Source: CATQHS01 sp963422655 (GTDB taxonomy: Bacteria > Actinomycetota > Acidimicrobiia > Acidimicrobiales > Aldehydirespiratoraceae). Taken from it: a DNA stretch of 64,000 nt. The position numbers and the translations under genes are program-made. Shown here one piece after another: positions 9,416-19,875 of this stretch. A model generated the notes under the pieces. It did not search any database and was not told the origin of the DNA. It saw nothing but the letters and a program-made list of their open reading frames with translations. Location of the stretch: contig OY730440.1 in assembly GCA_963422655.1 (NCBI GenBank), positions 1,860,001 to 1,924,000 of the forward strand, written 5' to 3'. The stretch's first letter is position 1; every line of letters starts with the position of its first letter.

Positions 9416-9595
9416 GGTGTTTCCCCCTGTGTGTTGCGGTTGCGAGATCTTGCCATGAGATCGTGGAGAATAGCCAGAGCCGGCCGTTGGCCCGCGGCGC
9501 GGACGTTTGTTCGACCCAACCCGACCTCCTGGTGTTGATCGACCGAAAAGTCTTAATTCCTGGTAAGACGTAACCTCCGATAGTCGATACGTCAA

Positions 9596-10939
9596 GTGTT
9601 AGAGCTTCGTGCAGTGACTCCCAAACCACTTTCGACCCGCAAGCAGTACGCTTCCGGCAAAGTTGAGATCACCGCGTCAGGGTGGGTCGACGGGAGTTCG
9701 GAGATCCCGTGGGAAACGCTCCGGGGCACTGATCGAGTCGACGTCGCCGTGGTCGGGGCCGGTCTCACCGGGTCCTCGCTCGCCCTTCACCTCGCCGCCG
9801 GTGGAGCCGAGGTGGCGCTATTGGACGCAGGCGTACCGGGTTCGGGTGCGTCCGGGCGCAATGCCGGCCATGTCGTCCCGATCCGAGACCTCGACAAGGC
9901 GTTGGCTACGCTCCCCGACCAAGGCGAACGTTGGCTCGATCTCATGCGGAACGGCGCCAGCGAAGTGTTCGCGATGGCAGAAGAACACGAGATCGCCTGC
10001 GTGGCCGCCCCGAACGGTTATATCCAGGCCGCCCACAGGAGAGCGGCCGTGGGAGCAGCGCGCCGGAAGGTCGATCGATGGGCGGCTCGTGGCTACGACG
10101 TGGGTTACGTCGACGGCACCGAGCTGGCCGAGCTGACCGGCACCGACGCCTTCCATGGGGCCGTGCTGTGCTCGACCGGAGGGTCGTTTAATCCTTACCG
10201 GTTCACGCAGGGCCTTGCTGTGGCCGCGCAACGCCACGGTGCCGCCGTTTTCGCAGACTCTGCAGTCCACAGAATCAGCCCGCGAGGCAACGAGTGGCGG
10301 GTCGAAACGCCGGAAGGGTCGCTCACGGCCGAACGGGTCGTGGTCTGCACCAACGGCTACACCACTGACGTCATCCCGGCTCTGAACCGAGCATGGTGCC
10401 CGCTCGTTGCCTATGTATTGGTCTCTAGCCCCCTGCCCCTCGAGGTCGCTTCGACCATCCTGCCGACGGGACGAGCCCTGTCACTTTTCCCGACCGGTCT
10501 GCACCCCACGATGATCGACGAGTACGGCCGGATCGTGACGTCGCTGCTGGTGTCTTCGGTCGCGCCGCACTCCAGTGCCGGGCCCCTACGCCTCTTGCGC
10601 CGGTGGCTCCGGCGCACCTTCCCGCAAACGTCGGGGATCGAAATACGGGCAGAGCGTTACTGGACCGGGGCCATGGCCTGGTCTGTCGATGAGCTTCCTC
10701 GGCTCTATGAGATCGGGCCCGGGGTACTGGCACTGACCTGCATGTCGGGTGAGGGCAATGTCCCGGCGCCCATTCTCGGCAGACACCTGGCCGAAGCTCT
10801 TATCGCGGGCCGACCGGCCGATCTCGTCCTTCCAGTGCAGTCGCCCGAGCCGGTGCGGTTCCGCCATCGTTATGACATAACGCTGCGCAGGATCGGCGTC
10901 CCTGCTCTGGTAGCAGCTGAGACACTCAACCTCTACTGA
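9596..10939 (+). CDS. FAD-dependent oxidoreductase (D-amino-acid oxidase/GlpO-like fold)
   Basis: A 447-residue DAO-fold flavoprotein. The dinucleotide-binding VAVVGAGLTGSSLALHLA lies near residues 50-67, followed by the GASGRNAGHV stretch seen in this family; the second FAD segment is ERVVVCTNGYT. The C-terminal segment contains MAWSVDELPRLYEIGPGV and CMSGEGNVPAP, as in amine or sarcosine oxidase-like proteins. The GTG at 9596 gives the longest frame; a second GTG at 9614 is possible. It is divergent from the transporter binding-protein gene, so a shared regulatory region at 9416-9595 is likely. It may oxidise an amine or amino acid taken up by that transporter (inference). Confidence 0.82.
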   Translation: MLELRAVTPKPLSTRKQYASGKVEITASGWVDGSSEIPWETLRGTDRVDVAVVGAGLTGSSLALHLAAGGAEVALLDAGVPGSGASGRNAGHVVPIRDLDKALATLPDQGERWLDLMRNGASEVFAMAEEHEIACVAAPNGYIQAAHRRAAVGAARRKVDRWAARGYDVGYVDGTELAELTGTDAFHGAVLCSTGGSFNPYRFTQGLAVAAQRHGAAVFADSAVHRISPRGNEWRVETPEGSLTAERVVVCTNGYTTDVIPALNRAWCPLVAYVLVSSPLPLEVASTILPTGRALSLFPTGLHPTMIDEYGRIVTSLLVSSVAPHSSAGPLRLLRRWLRRTFPQTSGIEIRAERYWTGAMAWSVDELPRLYEIGPGVLALTCMSGEGNVPAPILGRHLAEALIAGRPADLVLPVQSPEPVRFRHRYDITLRRIGVPALVAAETLNLY

Positions 10940-10950
10940 GGAAGGATCCG

Positions 10951-11301
10951 GTGGCATACATATCGACAGCCGGAGCAGCACTGGTGCTCGTCATTGGCCT
11001 GTGGGGAGTCTGCTGGCCTCGTCGAGTGGCGGAGATAGTACATGTACCATTACCGAGCCCGGCCGCTGTGCTCGAAGCTCGGGCCGTTTTCGGTGGTGTG
11101 TTCATCGGCCTTGCACTGGTCTGCCTTGTGACCAGCGATCCTTACGCTTATCTGGCTCATGCCGGCTTCTGGTACGGAAGTGTCGGTGCCAAAGCTCTAG
11201 CTGCTGTGCTCGACCGGCCCTCCCGGTCCGAGACGATCAAGGTTATCGCCTACGACGCTGTCTTTGGTACGGTTCTATTGTCAGGATTCTACTATCACTA
11301 G
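10951..11301 (+). CDS. Small membrane protein, DUF4345-like
   Basis: A 116-residue integral membrane protein with four hydrophobic segments (about residues 4-20, 45-62, 68-85 and 98-113). The ARAVFGGVFIGLALVCL segment resembles the RGLFGG-type motif of DUF4345 proteins. The GTG start at 10951 follows an AGGAAGGA ribosome-binding sequence and lies 11 bases after the FAD oxidoreductase stop, so the two genes are cotranscribed. No function is known for such proteins. Confidence 0.7.
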   Translation: MAYISTAGAALVLVIGLWGVCWPRRVAEIVHVPLPSPAAVLEARAVFGGVFIGLALVCLVTSDPYAYLAHAGFWYGSVGAKALAAVLDRPSRSETIKVIAYDAVFGTVLLSGFYYH

Positions 11302-11374
11302 CTGTGACAATCGGGAATGGTGTTGATAGGCGCCAGCACCTCGATACGAGTAGAGACCCGTTGGCACCGGGCTG

Positions 11375-14300
11375 TTATCGGGTGATGTTGTGGGCGAGTG
11401 TGAGTGATTGAGCGAGTCGGGTGGAGGGTACGACGCCCTTCCAGATTGCTACCGATGCCAAGTTGGTATCGAGGGTAGCGTCGGGGTCAGCGGTGCCGAT
11501 GGTGGTTGATGCTGGGTGCCAGACTGGTGGGCCTTCGGGTATTGGTGTGGGTATGATACGTACGGTTTCACCGTTGATGATCAGGTATGAGTTTGCTGGT
11601 CCCATTACTGCGATCATCGACACTTCTTTTTCGCGGTATTGGTCGAAGGGTACGCTCAGGTTCCATTGGGTGACTGGTCCGTCATATCGCAGGCCGATAT
11701 GTTCTTCTTCGTTGGCGGTATCCCAGATTCCCAACATGAGCGAAGCGGTCGACAAGGCGTCACGGCTGTGAAACAACGTACCCAGATCGGTCACGCCGTC
11801 GGGGGCGGTGAAAGAGGCGCCGATGGCCCAAGACGACGCCAGCTCGTTGCAAACCCATTGCGGCATATGATCGGCAACCAGCTCGGTGCCGCCGGGGGCG
11901 GTGGCCATCGAAACGGCTCGATCTTCGGTGAGTTCTCGGTCGACTCGCCAGGCCGCGACCGGCATGGCTGGCGGCTGGGTCGCGGCGGCGGCTTGTTCGA
12001 CGGTGAGTACCCCGTCAAAGATCTCCACGGTGCCGATCGAATCGTTCCAGAACCCCTGCGCACCGTCAGAGGTAACGGCCCGGCCGATATTCATCGCGTC
12101 CAGACCGTCCACGCTGGCGAAGAAGGCTTCGGATTCCCCGTGGGTGACATGTTGGCCGTCCACGTAGATGTCAGTTCCTCCAGACCCTACGGTCACGGCC
12201 ATGACGTGCCATCGGCCATCGGTCACCAGATTCCGGTCGAAAGTGGTCGTGTTCACGTCCGAACTGTCGTTGCGGGCCTGTACTCCCAAACGCCCGTCTG
12301 AAGTCTGGGTCAGCGACCAAACACTATAGACGTCGCTGGAATCCGAGACCGAGAACAAAGTCTGAGCCGTGGCCGCTCCGGTGGTTTTGAACGTTACCAG
12401 AACCGACCCCTCCGACAGATCCTCGACGTCGCCAATCGAAGAAGAAACATTCACATACTCCGACGACCCGTCAAAACTCTTCCCGGACGCATTACGACGA
12501 AACAAAGCCCGCTGATCAGACCCACCAGACAACCAATGAAGAGACCCAGAAGCAAACCGGAGTCCGCCATTAAAAACGGTCCATGTGAAATCTCTACCGT
12601 AGAGAACCCCCACCCGTGCATCCGGCAACGCTACGACATCACTATAAGCAGCTGGGCCGCGGTTCAAGGGCTTAGGCTCGTCATAGCCATCCCAACTGAA
12701 ACCCTCGTCCAAGGACATCCAAACCGACATTCTACAGCGAGAACAATTTGGGTCATTGGGAGCAGTAAAAGCGATCCTGCTCTTGGATCCGAAAACAGTC
12801 TGATTACTCGTGGTGATCCGACCCATGCCGGCGCCGATGGCTCGTCTAGTCAAGTCAGGTGCCTGCGTAGGGGTATCAAAGGTGACGTTTCCGTTCGAGT
12901 CGAAGGAGGCACGGGTGAGCACACGACCCGCCACATCTCCCAGTTTGCCGGTACGGCCATAGGCACGGGAGTTGATCAGTACCCGGCCGTCTTCGAGCTC
13001 CACTGCGATAGCTTCGTTGAGAGAATAATCAGGAGATGGGACCTTACCACCGATGGTCCAGGTGCTTCCGTGGTCATCACTCCAGTAAACGTAGTTATCA
13101 AAGTACGCTCGTCGTCTCACCTCGTTGCTTACTGAAGATTTGAGTGGTGTATACGCACCGCTGATGAACAGGCGACCATTCGTCACGTCCGTTCCGTTTT
13201 CAAGCTGGATCGAGTGTCCTATCGTTGGCATGTTGAACCTGAAAGCTGAAGCTAGGTTATGATTATAGTTGTCTCTAACGTAGCCTCTGTCATAGATCGC
13301 CTTGTATGAGGGGTTGCGTGTAGGGGCGACCTGGCTGGTGATGTCGCCTGGGTTGGTCCCCTCCGGTGAGCTCACAGGATCGCGACGCCATGTGTGGCCA
13401 TGATCACCACTCCACGCCGTGATCACCCGACGAACACCCTTGCCCTTTATAACATCCCATACTTCGTGTTCGGTAGCGTTGTAGACGATCACGATCTTGC
13501 CGTCAGGGTAGGTAGTATCGGTCTTGTCCAGTACCGCGGTTACGTTCTGCGCTAACTGCTGTCGGCCAGTCGAGACGATGTTCTCCGCCACCACCTGGAG
13601 AGGCCCCCAGGTTACACCGTTGTCCATACTGCGTTTCATGACCACCGATGTTCCTTGTTGGAAATCGGAGCAAGGTATTGGTCGTCCTTCTGCGAACGCC
13701 AGGAGATCGCCATTGCCGGCTTGGACAATGGCCGGAATCCTGTAGCAACCGAACCCGTCCTTCCCGTTCTCGAACGCCCAGGTCTGAAAATGGTCAGGCT
13801 GTGCGGTCGTATCGGCTGTGGCGCTGGGCGCGACAAAGAATGATGTAGTCTCGACGAACCCGTGATGCGCATCGGCCGACGAGACCCTTGCTGTAACCGT
13901 TATCTGCCCTGGGATGCCATCTTTGAAGGGATTCTGTCTTGTGGGCGCGGTCCAAACTGGGCTCTGCTTAGTCGATGTATCACCTCCGGGAAAGAGCCAT
14001 CGATAGTTTGTAGTGGAATCGCCGATACCGGGCGGTTCGATGTGAAAATGAAACGTCCGCTTGCCAGACCGGACATATGAAACCCCACCCGGGAAGGTCA
14101 GATACGTCTCACTGATCTTTCGCTTCGCCTCATCCTCAGTGAGTGGAGTATCGTATACCTCAACGAAATAGACTCTCCCACGCATATTACCTATAATCAG
14201 GGAGTCAATATTACCTACCGAGCTGAAGAATCCTTTCATTGACGAGTCACGTTGAGTAGCCCAGGTCTCACCAAAATCCTGGCTGGTCATCAGAAAAGTT

Positions 14301-14745
14301 CCATTATCTTGCGAAACTGATAAAACCGCTGTTATCCTTCCAGCTTCGTTACCAGTACGTTTGCTGCTTATTCTACCTAGGCTTTTACTACCCCTTTTGG
14401 CGTTGAAGAAATATATGCCTACCTTTGAAACGCAGAAGCACAACTTAGGGGAGTTCGAACTATACGCACTAATAATACTTTGCTCTGCTGCCCTGGAGAT
14501 ATCGAACGAGACGACGATAGTGCCTTCGGAAAGATCTTTGACGGCCTTGACAGCTTTACGAGGCTGCTTGAGAGCAGACGACGAGCGGCCGTTGAAGGAG
14601 GTGCCGGTCATGCCCCCGTCATAGGTGAAGACAGGATCTCCGGGGGTAGAGGCGGCAGCCACCGGCGCTGCCGGTCGGGTGTGATCGTTGCCAGGCTCGA
14701 CGCGACGACAAATCCGATACCGAGCGCTACGAAACGACGAAGCAT
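11375..14745 (-). CDS. Secreted exo-alpha-sialidase with concanavalin-like domains; signal peptide frameshifted
   Basis: A large secreted sialidase (neuraminidase). The catalytic six-bladed propeller is shown by YRIPAIV (the F/Y-R-I-P motif) and at least four Asp-boxes: SMDNGVTW, SGDHGHTW, SDDHGSTW and SLDEGFSW. LamG/sialidase-N-like concanavalin domains flank it: one at the N-terminus (FTYDGGMTGTSFNG onward) and two at the C-terminus. A good signal peptide, MLRRFVALGIGFVVASSLA, starts at the ATG at 14745 behind a TTGGAGG ribosome-binding site, but its frame stops at 14608 and is one base away from the frame of the mature domain, which is open through 14932 without a credible start. A frameshift near 14660-14690, natural or from sequencing, must be corrected to give a functional protein. 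Codon use in the N-terminal 400 bases is AT-richer than neighbours. Confidence 0.8.
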
Positions 14746-14945
14746 GGATCCTCCAACATCTCCTATAGACATAGGACATCCTATGAGTACTGAAATGTGA
14801 GTGCCATGTCAATCTTCGATCTCGGCCTCCCGGTGAGGTATGGCCCGGGTGGTTCGGCTGAGAACCGCGGTGGCCGGGAATGGCGAAATGTCGACCAAGG
14901 ACGAGCACGCCGATGCGCCGAGGGCTCTTCACGAGGTGTTCTGGG

Positions 14946-15016
14946 AGCGGGTGAGGGGAATCGAACCCCCGTTCTCAGCTTGGGAAGCTGATGTTCTGCC
15001 TCTGAACTACACCCGC
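14946..15016 (-). tRNA. tRNA-Gly (anticodon CCC)
   Basis: A 71-base cloverleaf on the minus strand. The acceptor arm GCGGGTG pairs with CACCCGC, the anticodon stem TCAGC/GCTGA closes the loop TTCCCAA giving anticodon CCC, and the T-loop is GTTCGATTC. CCA is not encoded. Confidence 0.93.
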
Positions 15017-15096
15017 GAAGCCAAGTCAGCGTAACCGTAGAGGTCGCGAAGCCGCATTACCAGTTCTTTCGTCGGGACCCCCGAGGTGACAAGAGC

Positions 15097-16665
15097 TCAG
15101 TTGACCGCTCGGTCGTGGCCTTCCCAGTAGGGCCGCCGGAGCTCACGCTTGAGCACCTTCATGGCCCCCGACAACGGCAACGGCTCGCTGCGGACCTCGA
15201 CCGACTTGGGTGCCTTGTACCCGGCGATGCGGGACCGGGTGAAGTCGATCAGCTCGCTGTTGGTGGCCGTGGCCCCGGCCCGCAGCACCACGATGGCGTG
15301 GACCTGCTCGCCCCAGGTGTCGTGAGGGATACCGATCACAGCGACCTGCTCCACGGCCGGGTGCTTGGAGATGGCCTGTTCCACCTCGGCCGAGTACACG
15401 TTCTCCCCACCCGAGACGATCATGTCCTTGACCCGGTCGACCAAGAACAGGTAGCCGCCTTCGTCGAGATAACCGGCGTCACCGGTGCGATACCAGCCCT
15501 GATGGAACGCATCGGCGGTGGCGTCGGGCTTGTTCCAGTACTCCCGCATGAAGTTACCGGCCCGGGCCCAGATCTCACCGACCGCACCAGACGGCAACTC
15601 GTTGCCTTCGGCATCTCGGATCGACAGCGCCACCCCAGCCACGGCCCGGCCTGCCGATTGCAACCGGGGGCCGCCTTGGCGGTGGTCGGTTCCGGTTAGG
15701 AACGTCAGCAGCGAAGAAGCCTCGGTCATCCCGTATCCCTGGGTGATGTCGAGGTCGGGGTACAGGGCCAGTAGCCGTTCCAGTAGAGCGGCCGGCATGG
15801 GGGAGGCGCCGTAGGTGAGCCTCTTGAGCGAACTCAGTCGCTTTGGTGCGAAGTCGTCGTGTCCGAGCATCATGGAGATCATGGTGGGCACCATCACCGT
15901 CTGGGTCACGCCGTGGGTCTCGATCAGATCCAAGACGGCGCCGGGATCGAACAACGGGACGAATACCGATAACCCTCCGTTGGACGGGATACCCAGGATG
16001 GAGGCCATCGATGCCGCGTGGAACATGGGTGTTTGGTGCAAGAAGACGGAATCCTCTTGGAGCGGGACGACCATGGCGACGTGGTAGAGGTTGAGAATCT
16101 CGGCCCGGTTGTCCAGAAGCACCCCCTTGGGCAGCCCGGTGGTGCCGCCGGTGTACATCAACACCACCGCATCGGATTCCTCGGGTTCGTCGGGCACGAC
16201 CGGCTCGACCGATGCCAGCAATTCCTCGTAGCCGATGTCGTGGGGCCCGTTACCCTCGCCGATGAGAACAGTGTGGCGGATAGGGCTGGGATCTGGCGAC
16301 GAGGCCATGGCATCAGCGAAGTGCTGGGCGAAGAAAGCATCGACGAATACGACCTCGGTGCCGGAGTCACGTACGATGTAGTCGAGTTCGGGACCGGCCA
16401 ATCGCAGGTTCAGCGGGTTGATCACCCCCGCGCCCAGATAGGCAGCGTGATACAGCTCCAAGAACTGGTGGCTGTTGGTGGCCATCACTGCGAAACGATC
16501 GCCGGGCCGAACCCCCAGGACATCCCGCAGGGCTCGAGCCAAACGGAATACCCGGTCGCCGTGAGCGGCGAGCGTACCCCGATGATTCCCGTCGATGATG
16601 GCAGTCCTGTCGCCGTAGATCTCGATGGCAGGCAGCAGAAGTCGGTGGTAGATGAGCTCTTTCAT
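15097..16665 (-). CDS. Acyl-CoA synthetase (AMP-binding, fatty-acid--CoA ligase type)
   Basis: A 522-residue ANL-superfamily adenylating enzyme that would activate a carboxylic acid to its CoA thioester. It has the phosphate loop YTGGTTGLPKG, the A5 motif YGMTEAS, the A7/A8 region TGDAGYLDEGGYLFLVDRVKD and the C-terminal catalytic-lysine context SGAMKVLKREL. Length is normal for fatty-acyl-CoA synthetases, but chain specificity cannot be read. The ATG at 16665 starts directly with the family-like MKELIYHRLLLPAIEIYGDRT segment. It stands alone between tRNA-Gly and yaaA. Confidence 0.9.
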   Translation of the reverse strand: MKELIYHRLLLPAIEIYGDRTAIIDGNHRGTLAAHGDRVFRLARALRDVLGVRPGDRFAVMATNSHQFLELYHAAYLGAGVINPLNLRLAGPELDYIVRDSGTEVVFVDAFFAQHFADAMASSPDPSPIRHTVLIGEGNGPHDIGYEELLASVEPVVPDEPEESDAVVLMYTGGTTGLPKGVLLDNRAEILNLYHVAMVVPLQEDSVFLHQTPMFHAASMASILGIPSNGGLSVFVPLFDPGAVLDLIETHGVTQTVMVPTMISMMLGHDDFAPKRLSSLKRLTYGASPMPAALLERLLALYPDLDITQGYGMTEASSLLTFLTGTDHRQGGPRLQSAGRAVAGVALSIRDAEGNELPSGAVGEIWARAGNFMREYWNKPDATADAFHQGWYRTGDAGYLDEGGYLFLVDRVKDMIVSGGENVYSAEVEQAISKHPAVEQVAVIGIPHDTWGEQVHAIVVLRAGATATNSELIDFTRSRIAGYKAPKSVEVRSEPLPLSGAMKVLKRELRRPYWEGHDRAVN

Positions 16666-16817
16666 GGCCTACAGGCTAGGTGTACTCGGCCGAGAGGTTG
16701 GTGACAGGGTGCAGCACGGTAGCTTGCCGGCCGTGAAGGCCGTTCGGCTTCTCGAGCGGCCCATAATCGGCCCTGAAACCGTTCCATCCAGCGGCATCGC
16801 CGAATTGCGATAAGCGC

Positions 16818-17597
16818 TCACTGGCTGCGAACGAAGACAGGTTCGTCGGCGCGGGAGCGATCGGGGCTGTAGGCATAGCCCCCGCCGTCGAAGTCTCGCA
16901 AGCCTCGCACCGACTTCAGCCGACTGCGGATGACCCACCCGGCCATAGCGCCCCGGGCTCGCTTGGCGAAGAAGGAGATCATCCTGGGCTCGCCACCGTC
17001 CTTGCTGTCGAGGAACTTAGGGGTGATCAGACGCCCGTTCAACTCGGCGCGGTCAACCGAGCGGAAGTACTCGTTGGAAGCCAGGTTGACGATCACGGCC
17101 GGGCCGGGGCTGGTGTCCAGATCGGCGTTGAGCATACCGGTGATGCGATCACCCCAGAACTGGTACAGGTCCCGGCCCCGGTCGGTGGTGAGGGTCGAGC
17201 CCATCTCGAGCCGGTAGGGCTGCATCAGGTCGAGAGGACGCAACACGCCGTACAGGCCCGACAAGATACGCAGCACTTTCTGAGCTTGGGTGTAGTCGCG
17301 CTCGGTGAAGGTATTGGGGGCGTCCATGCCCATGTACACGTCACCGCTGAAGGCCAGCAGCGCCGGTCGGGCCGTATCGGGGGTGAAGGGCGTCTCCCAG
17401 TCCTGGAAGCGCTCGAAATTGAGCTCGCCCAACTCCCGGGAGATGCCCATCATGGCGCTGATCTCTTCGGGTGACTTGACGGCCATGGTGTCAGCCAGTA
17501 TTCGCGCCTCTTCGAGCAGGCGGGGTTGGGAATGCTTGCGGGTGGGCAGGGCCGAGGCGTAGTCGAGCGACTTGGCCGGAGAGATGACGACCAGCAC
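16818..17597 (-). CDS. yaaA: Peroxide stress protein YaaA (DUF328/UPF0246)
   Basis: A member of the YaaA family, which in E. coli lowers free intracellular iron and protects DNA during H2O2 stress. Recognisable segments are VVISPAKSLDY at the N-terminus, FSGDVYMGMDA, RILSGLYGVLRPLDLMQPYRLEMG, NLASNEYF and the C-terminal KRARGAMAGWVIR. I place the start at the GTG at 17597 because the family begins right at LVVISPAK; the frame is open for 13 more codons upstream. It stands alone. Regulation is not visible. Confidence 0.88.
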   Translation of the reverse strand: MLVVISPAKSLDYASALPTRKHSQPRLLEEARILADTMAVKSPEEISAMMGISRELGELNFERFQDWETPFTPDTARPALLAFSGDVYMGMDAPNTFTERDYTQAQKVLRILSGLYGVLRPLDLMQPYRLEMGSTLTTDRGRDLYQFWGDRITGMLNADLDTSPGPAVIVNLASNEYFRSVDRAELNGRLITPKFLDSKDGGEPRMISFFAKRARGAMAGWVIRSRLKSVRGLRDFDGGGYAYSPDRSRADEPVFVRSQ

Positions 17598-17709
17598 GAA
17601 CCTGTTATAGCGCAGGTCGGCTCGATGCCGCACCAAGCGAACCAGATGCCCGGCTCGGCTCAGGCCAGGCCAGGCCGACCGGTTCGGTTCAGGTCAGGCC
17701 AGCGGGGGC

Positions 17710-18885
17710 TCAGACCAGCTCGGGTAGAGCCCGTTTGAGGTTGCGGACGGCCTGATGGATGCGCTGCTCGTTCTCTATCAGAGCGAAGCGCACGTAGTGG
17801 TCGCCACCAGGGCCGAACCCGACACCGGGCGATACGGCCACTTGGGCCTCGGCCACGAGCCGAGAGGCGAACTCGATCGAACCGAGTTCTGCGTAAGGTT
17901 CAGGGATCGGCGCCCACACGAACATGGTCCCCCGGGGTCGGTCAACCGCCCAACCGATGCGGTTCAGGCCGTCGCACAAGACGTTTCGACGGTTCTGGTA
18001 GATGGCGGCGGCCTCGGTCGGGTAATCGGGTATGTCGCGCAGGGTGACCGTCGCCGCGATCTGGATGGGCTGGAAGCTCCCGTAGTCGAGGTAGCTCTTC
18101 AGCTTGGCCAGAGCCGCCACCACATCGGCCCGGCCCAGCATGAACGCCATCCTCCAGCCCGCCATCGAGAACGACTTGGTCATCGAGTAGAGCTCGACCG
18201 AGCACTCCTTGGCCCCCTCGGCCTGCAGGATCGACGGGGCTCGGTATCCGTCGAAGCCCAAGTCGGCGTAGGCGTTGTCGTGCACGATGAGCATGTCGCG
18301 AGTACGGGCGAAGTCCACGACCTGTTGCATGAAGCCGAGGTCGACGCAGGTGGTGGTGGGGTTGTGCGGGAACGACATCACCGCCACCCGAGGCTTGGGC
18401 CAACTGTACTGCCACGTAGAGTTGAGCCGGTCGAAGAACTCCTCCCCCGTACCCAGGGGCACCTCACGTATGTCGGCTCCGGCGAACAGCGGCCCGTAGA
18501 TGTGGATCGGGTAGCTCGGTGACGGCACCAGACAGGTGTCGCCGGGCTGGAGCAGCACCCACATGAGGTGGCTGAATCCCTCCTTGGCCCCGATGGTGTT
18601 GATCACCTCGGTGTCGGGGTCGAGTGCCACGCCGAAACGGTGCCGGTAGAGATCGGCCATGGCCTCACGCAGCCGGGGCAGGCCTCGGCTGGCGGAGTAG
18701 CGGTGGTTGCGGGGGTTGCGGGCGGCCTCGGTCAGCTTCTCCACGGCGATGCCGGGCGAGGGCAGGTCCGGATTGCCGAAACCCAGGTCGACGATGTCGG
18801 CCCCGTCCCGGCGGGCCTGGATCTTCAGGTCGTTGATGATGGTGAAGACGTAGGGCGGCAGGTCTTTGATACGCCGGAACTCCAT
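17710..18885 (-). CDS. Class I/II aminotransferase, alanine transaminase AlaC-like
   Basis: A 391-residue fold-type I PLP aminotransferase closest in style to AlaC/YfdZ, which makes alanine from pyruvate with glutamate. Key segments are VDLGFGNPDLPSP, the PLP-lysine context YSMTKSFSMAGWRMAF, FPHNPTT, and VHDNAYADLGFDGY with its cofactor aspartate and tyrosine. Its ATG at 18885 follows the PPK2 stop by 3 bases, so the genes are cotranscribed and translationally coupled. LL-diaminopimelate aminotransferase or another substrate cannot be excluded. Confidence 0.85.
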   Translation of the reverse strand: MEFRRIKDLPPYVFTIINDLKIQARRDGADIVDLGFGNPDLPSPGIAVEKLTEAARNPRNHRYSASRGLPRLREAMADLYRHRFGVALDPDTEVINTIGAKEGFSHLMWVLLQPGDTCLVPSPSYPIHIYGPLFAGADIREVPLGTGEEFFDRLNSTWQYSWPKPRVAVMSFPHNPTTTCVDLGFMQQVVDFARTRDMLIVHDNAYADLGFDGYRAPSILQAEGAKECSVELYSMTKSFSMAGWRMAFMLGRADVVAALAKLKSYLDYGSFQPIQIAATVTLRDIPDYPTEAAAIYQNRRNVLCDGLNRIGWAVDRPRGTMFVWAPIPEPYAELGSIEFASRLVAEAQVAVSPGVGFGPGGDHYVRFALIENEQRIHQAVRNLKRALPELV

Positions 18886-18888
18886 CTT

Positions 18889-19737
18889 TCAGAACTTCTT
18901 TTCCACGAAAGTCTGATCCGAGATGGGGGGCCGGATGTAGCCTGTCGCCCGCTGGCGCTCGGGGAGTTCGATGTCCTCCCAGGGCACGTCCCGGTAGGGG
19001 ATCCGGCTCAGGAGATGCTCGATGCAGTTCAGCCGGGCTGCTTTCTTGTCGTCGGCGTCCACGACGTACCACGGAGCCTGCTCGATGTCGGTGTGGGCGA
19101 ACAGGGTGTCTTTCGCTTTGGAGAAATCCACCCACCGAGCCCTGCCTTCGAGGTCCATGGGCGACAGCTTCCAGCGTTTCACCGGGTCGTTGATCCGGCT
19201 CTGGAACCGGCGCTCCTGCTCGGAGTCGCTCACGGAGAACCAGTACTTGATCAAGATGATGCCCGACCGCACCAGCATGCACTCGAACTCGGGGCAGGAC
19301 CGCAGGAACTCCCGGTACTCATCGTCGGTGCAGAACCCCATTACCGGGTCGACGAGCCCGCGGTTGTGCCAACTCCGATCGAACAGGACCATCTCGCCCG
19401 CGGCCGGAAGCTGAGCCACGTAGCGCTGAAACCACCACTGGGTCTTCTCCCGATCGCTCGGCGTTCCCAGGGCCACGACCCGGACCATCCTCGGGTTCAG
19501 TCGCTCGGTGATCCGCTTGATGACTCCGCCCTTGCCGGCCGCGTCACGGCCTTCGAAGATGACGACCACCCTGAGATTCTCGTGTCGGATCCAGTGTTGG
19601 AGGCGGGCCAGCTCCTCTTGGAGCCGGGCCAGCTCCCGCTCGTAGGTCTTGCGGCTCAGTTTTTGCCGTCCCGACGGAGCCGTACGGGCGAACGGGTCTG
19701 TCCTGGCGTCGGGGGCCACGTCCATATCGAGGAGCAT
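18889..19737 (-). CDS. ppk2: Polyphosphate kinase 2 family protein
   Basis: A 282-residue PPK2 enzyme, which transfers phosphate between polyphosphate and nucleoside mono- or diphosphates. The Walker A region is FEGRDAAGKGG, the Walker B-like loop FDRSWHNRG, and the lid contains KYWFSVSDSEQERRF. The W-Y-N motif usual in the family is here W-H-N. The N-terminal helix KTYERELARLQEELARLQHW is typical of class I one-domain enzymes. It is the first gene of a two-gene unit with the aminotransferase. Substrate direction (ADP to ATP or GDP to GTP) is not decidable. Confidence 0.92.
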   Translation of the reverse strand: MLLDMDVAPDARTDPFARTAPSGRQKLSRKTYERELARLQEELARLQHWIRHENLRVVVIFEGRDAAGKGGVIKRITERLNPRMVRVVALGTPSDREKTQWWFQRYVAQLPAAGEMVLFDRSWHNRGLVDPVMGFCTDDEYREFLRSCPEFECMLVRSGIILIKYWFSVSDSEQERRFQSRINDPVKRWKLSPMDLEGRARWVDFSKAKDTLFAHTDIEQAPWYVVDADDKKAARLNCIEHLLSRIPYRDVPWEDIELPERQRATGYIRPPISDQTFVEKKF

Positions 19738-19875
19738 AATGAGCAGACCGGTACACGATAGAGCCGATATCGGGCGAAGAGCACTGGGTAGAGTCAGCGG
19801 CGATGGCCGAGATCTTCAGCGGATCGACATGAGCTGTGACCTGCCGGGTCGACCCGCTCGGACCGGAGCCCGGCA

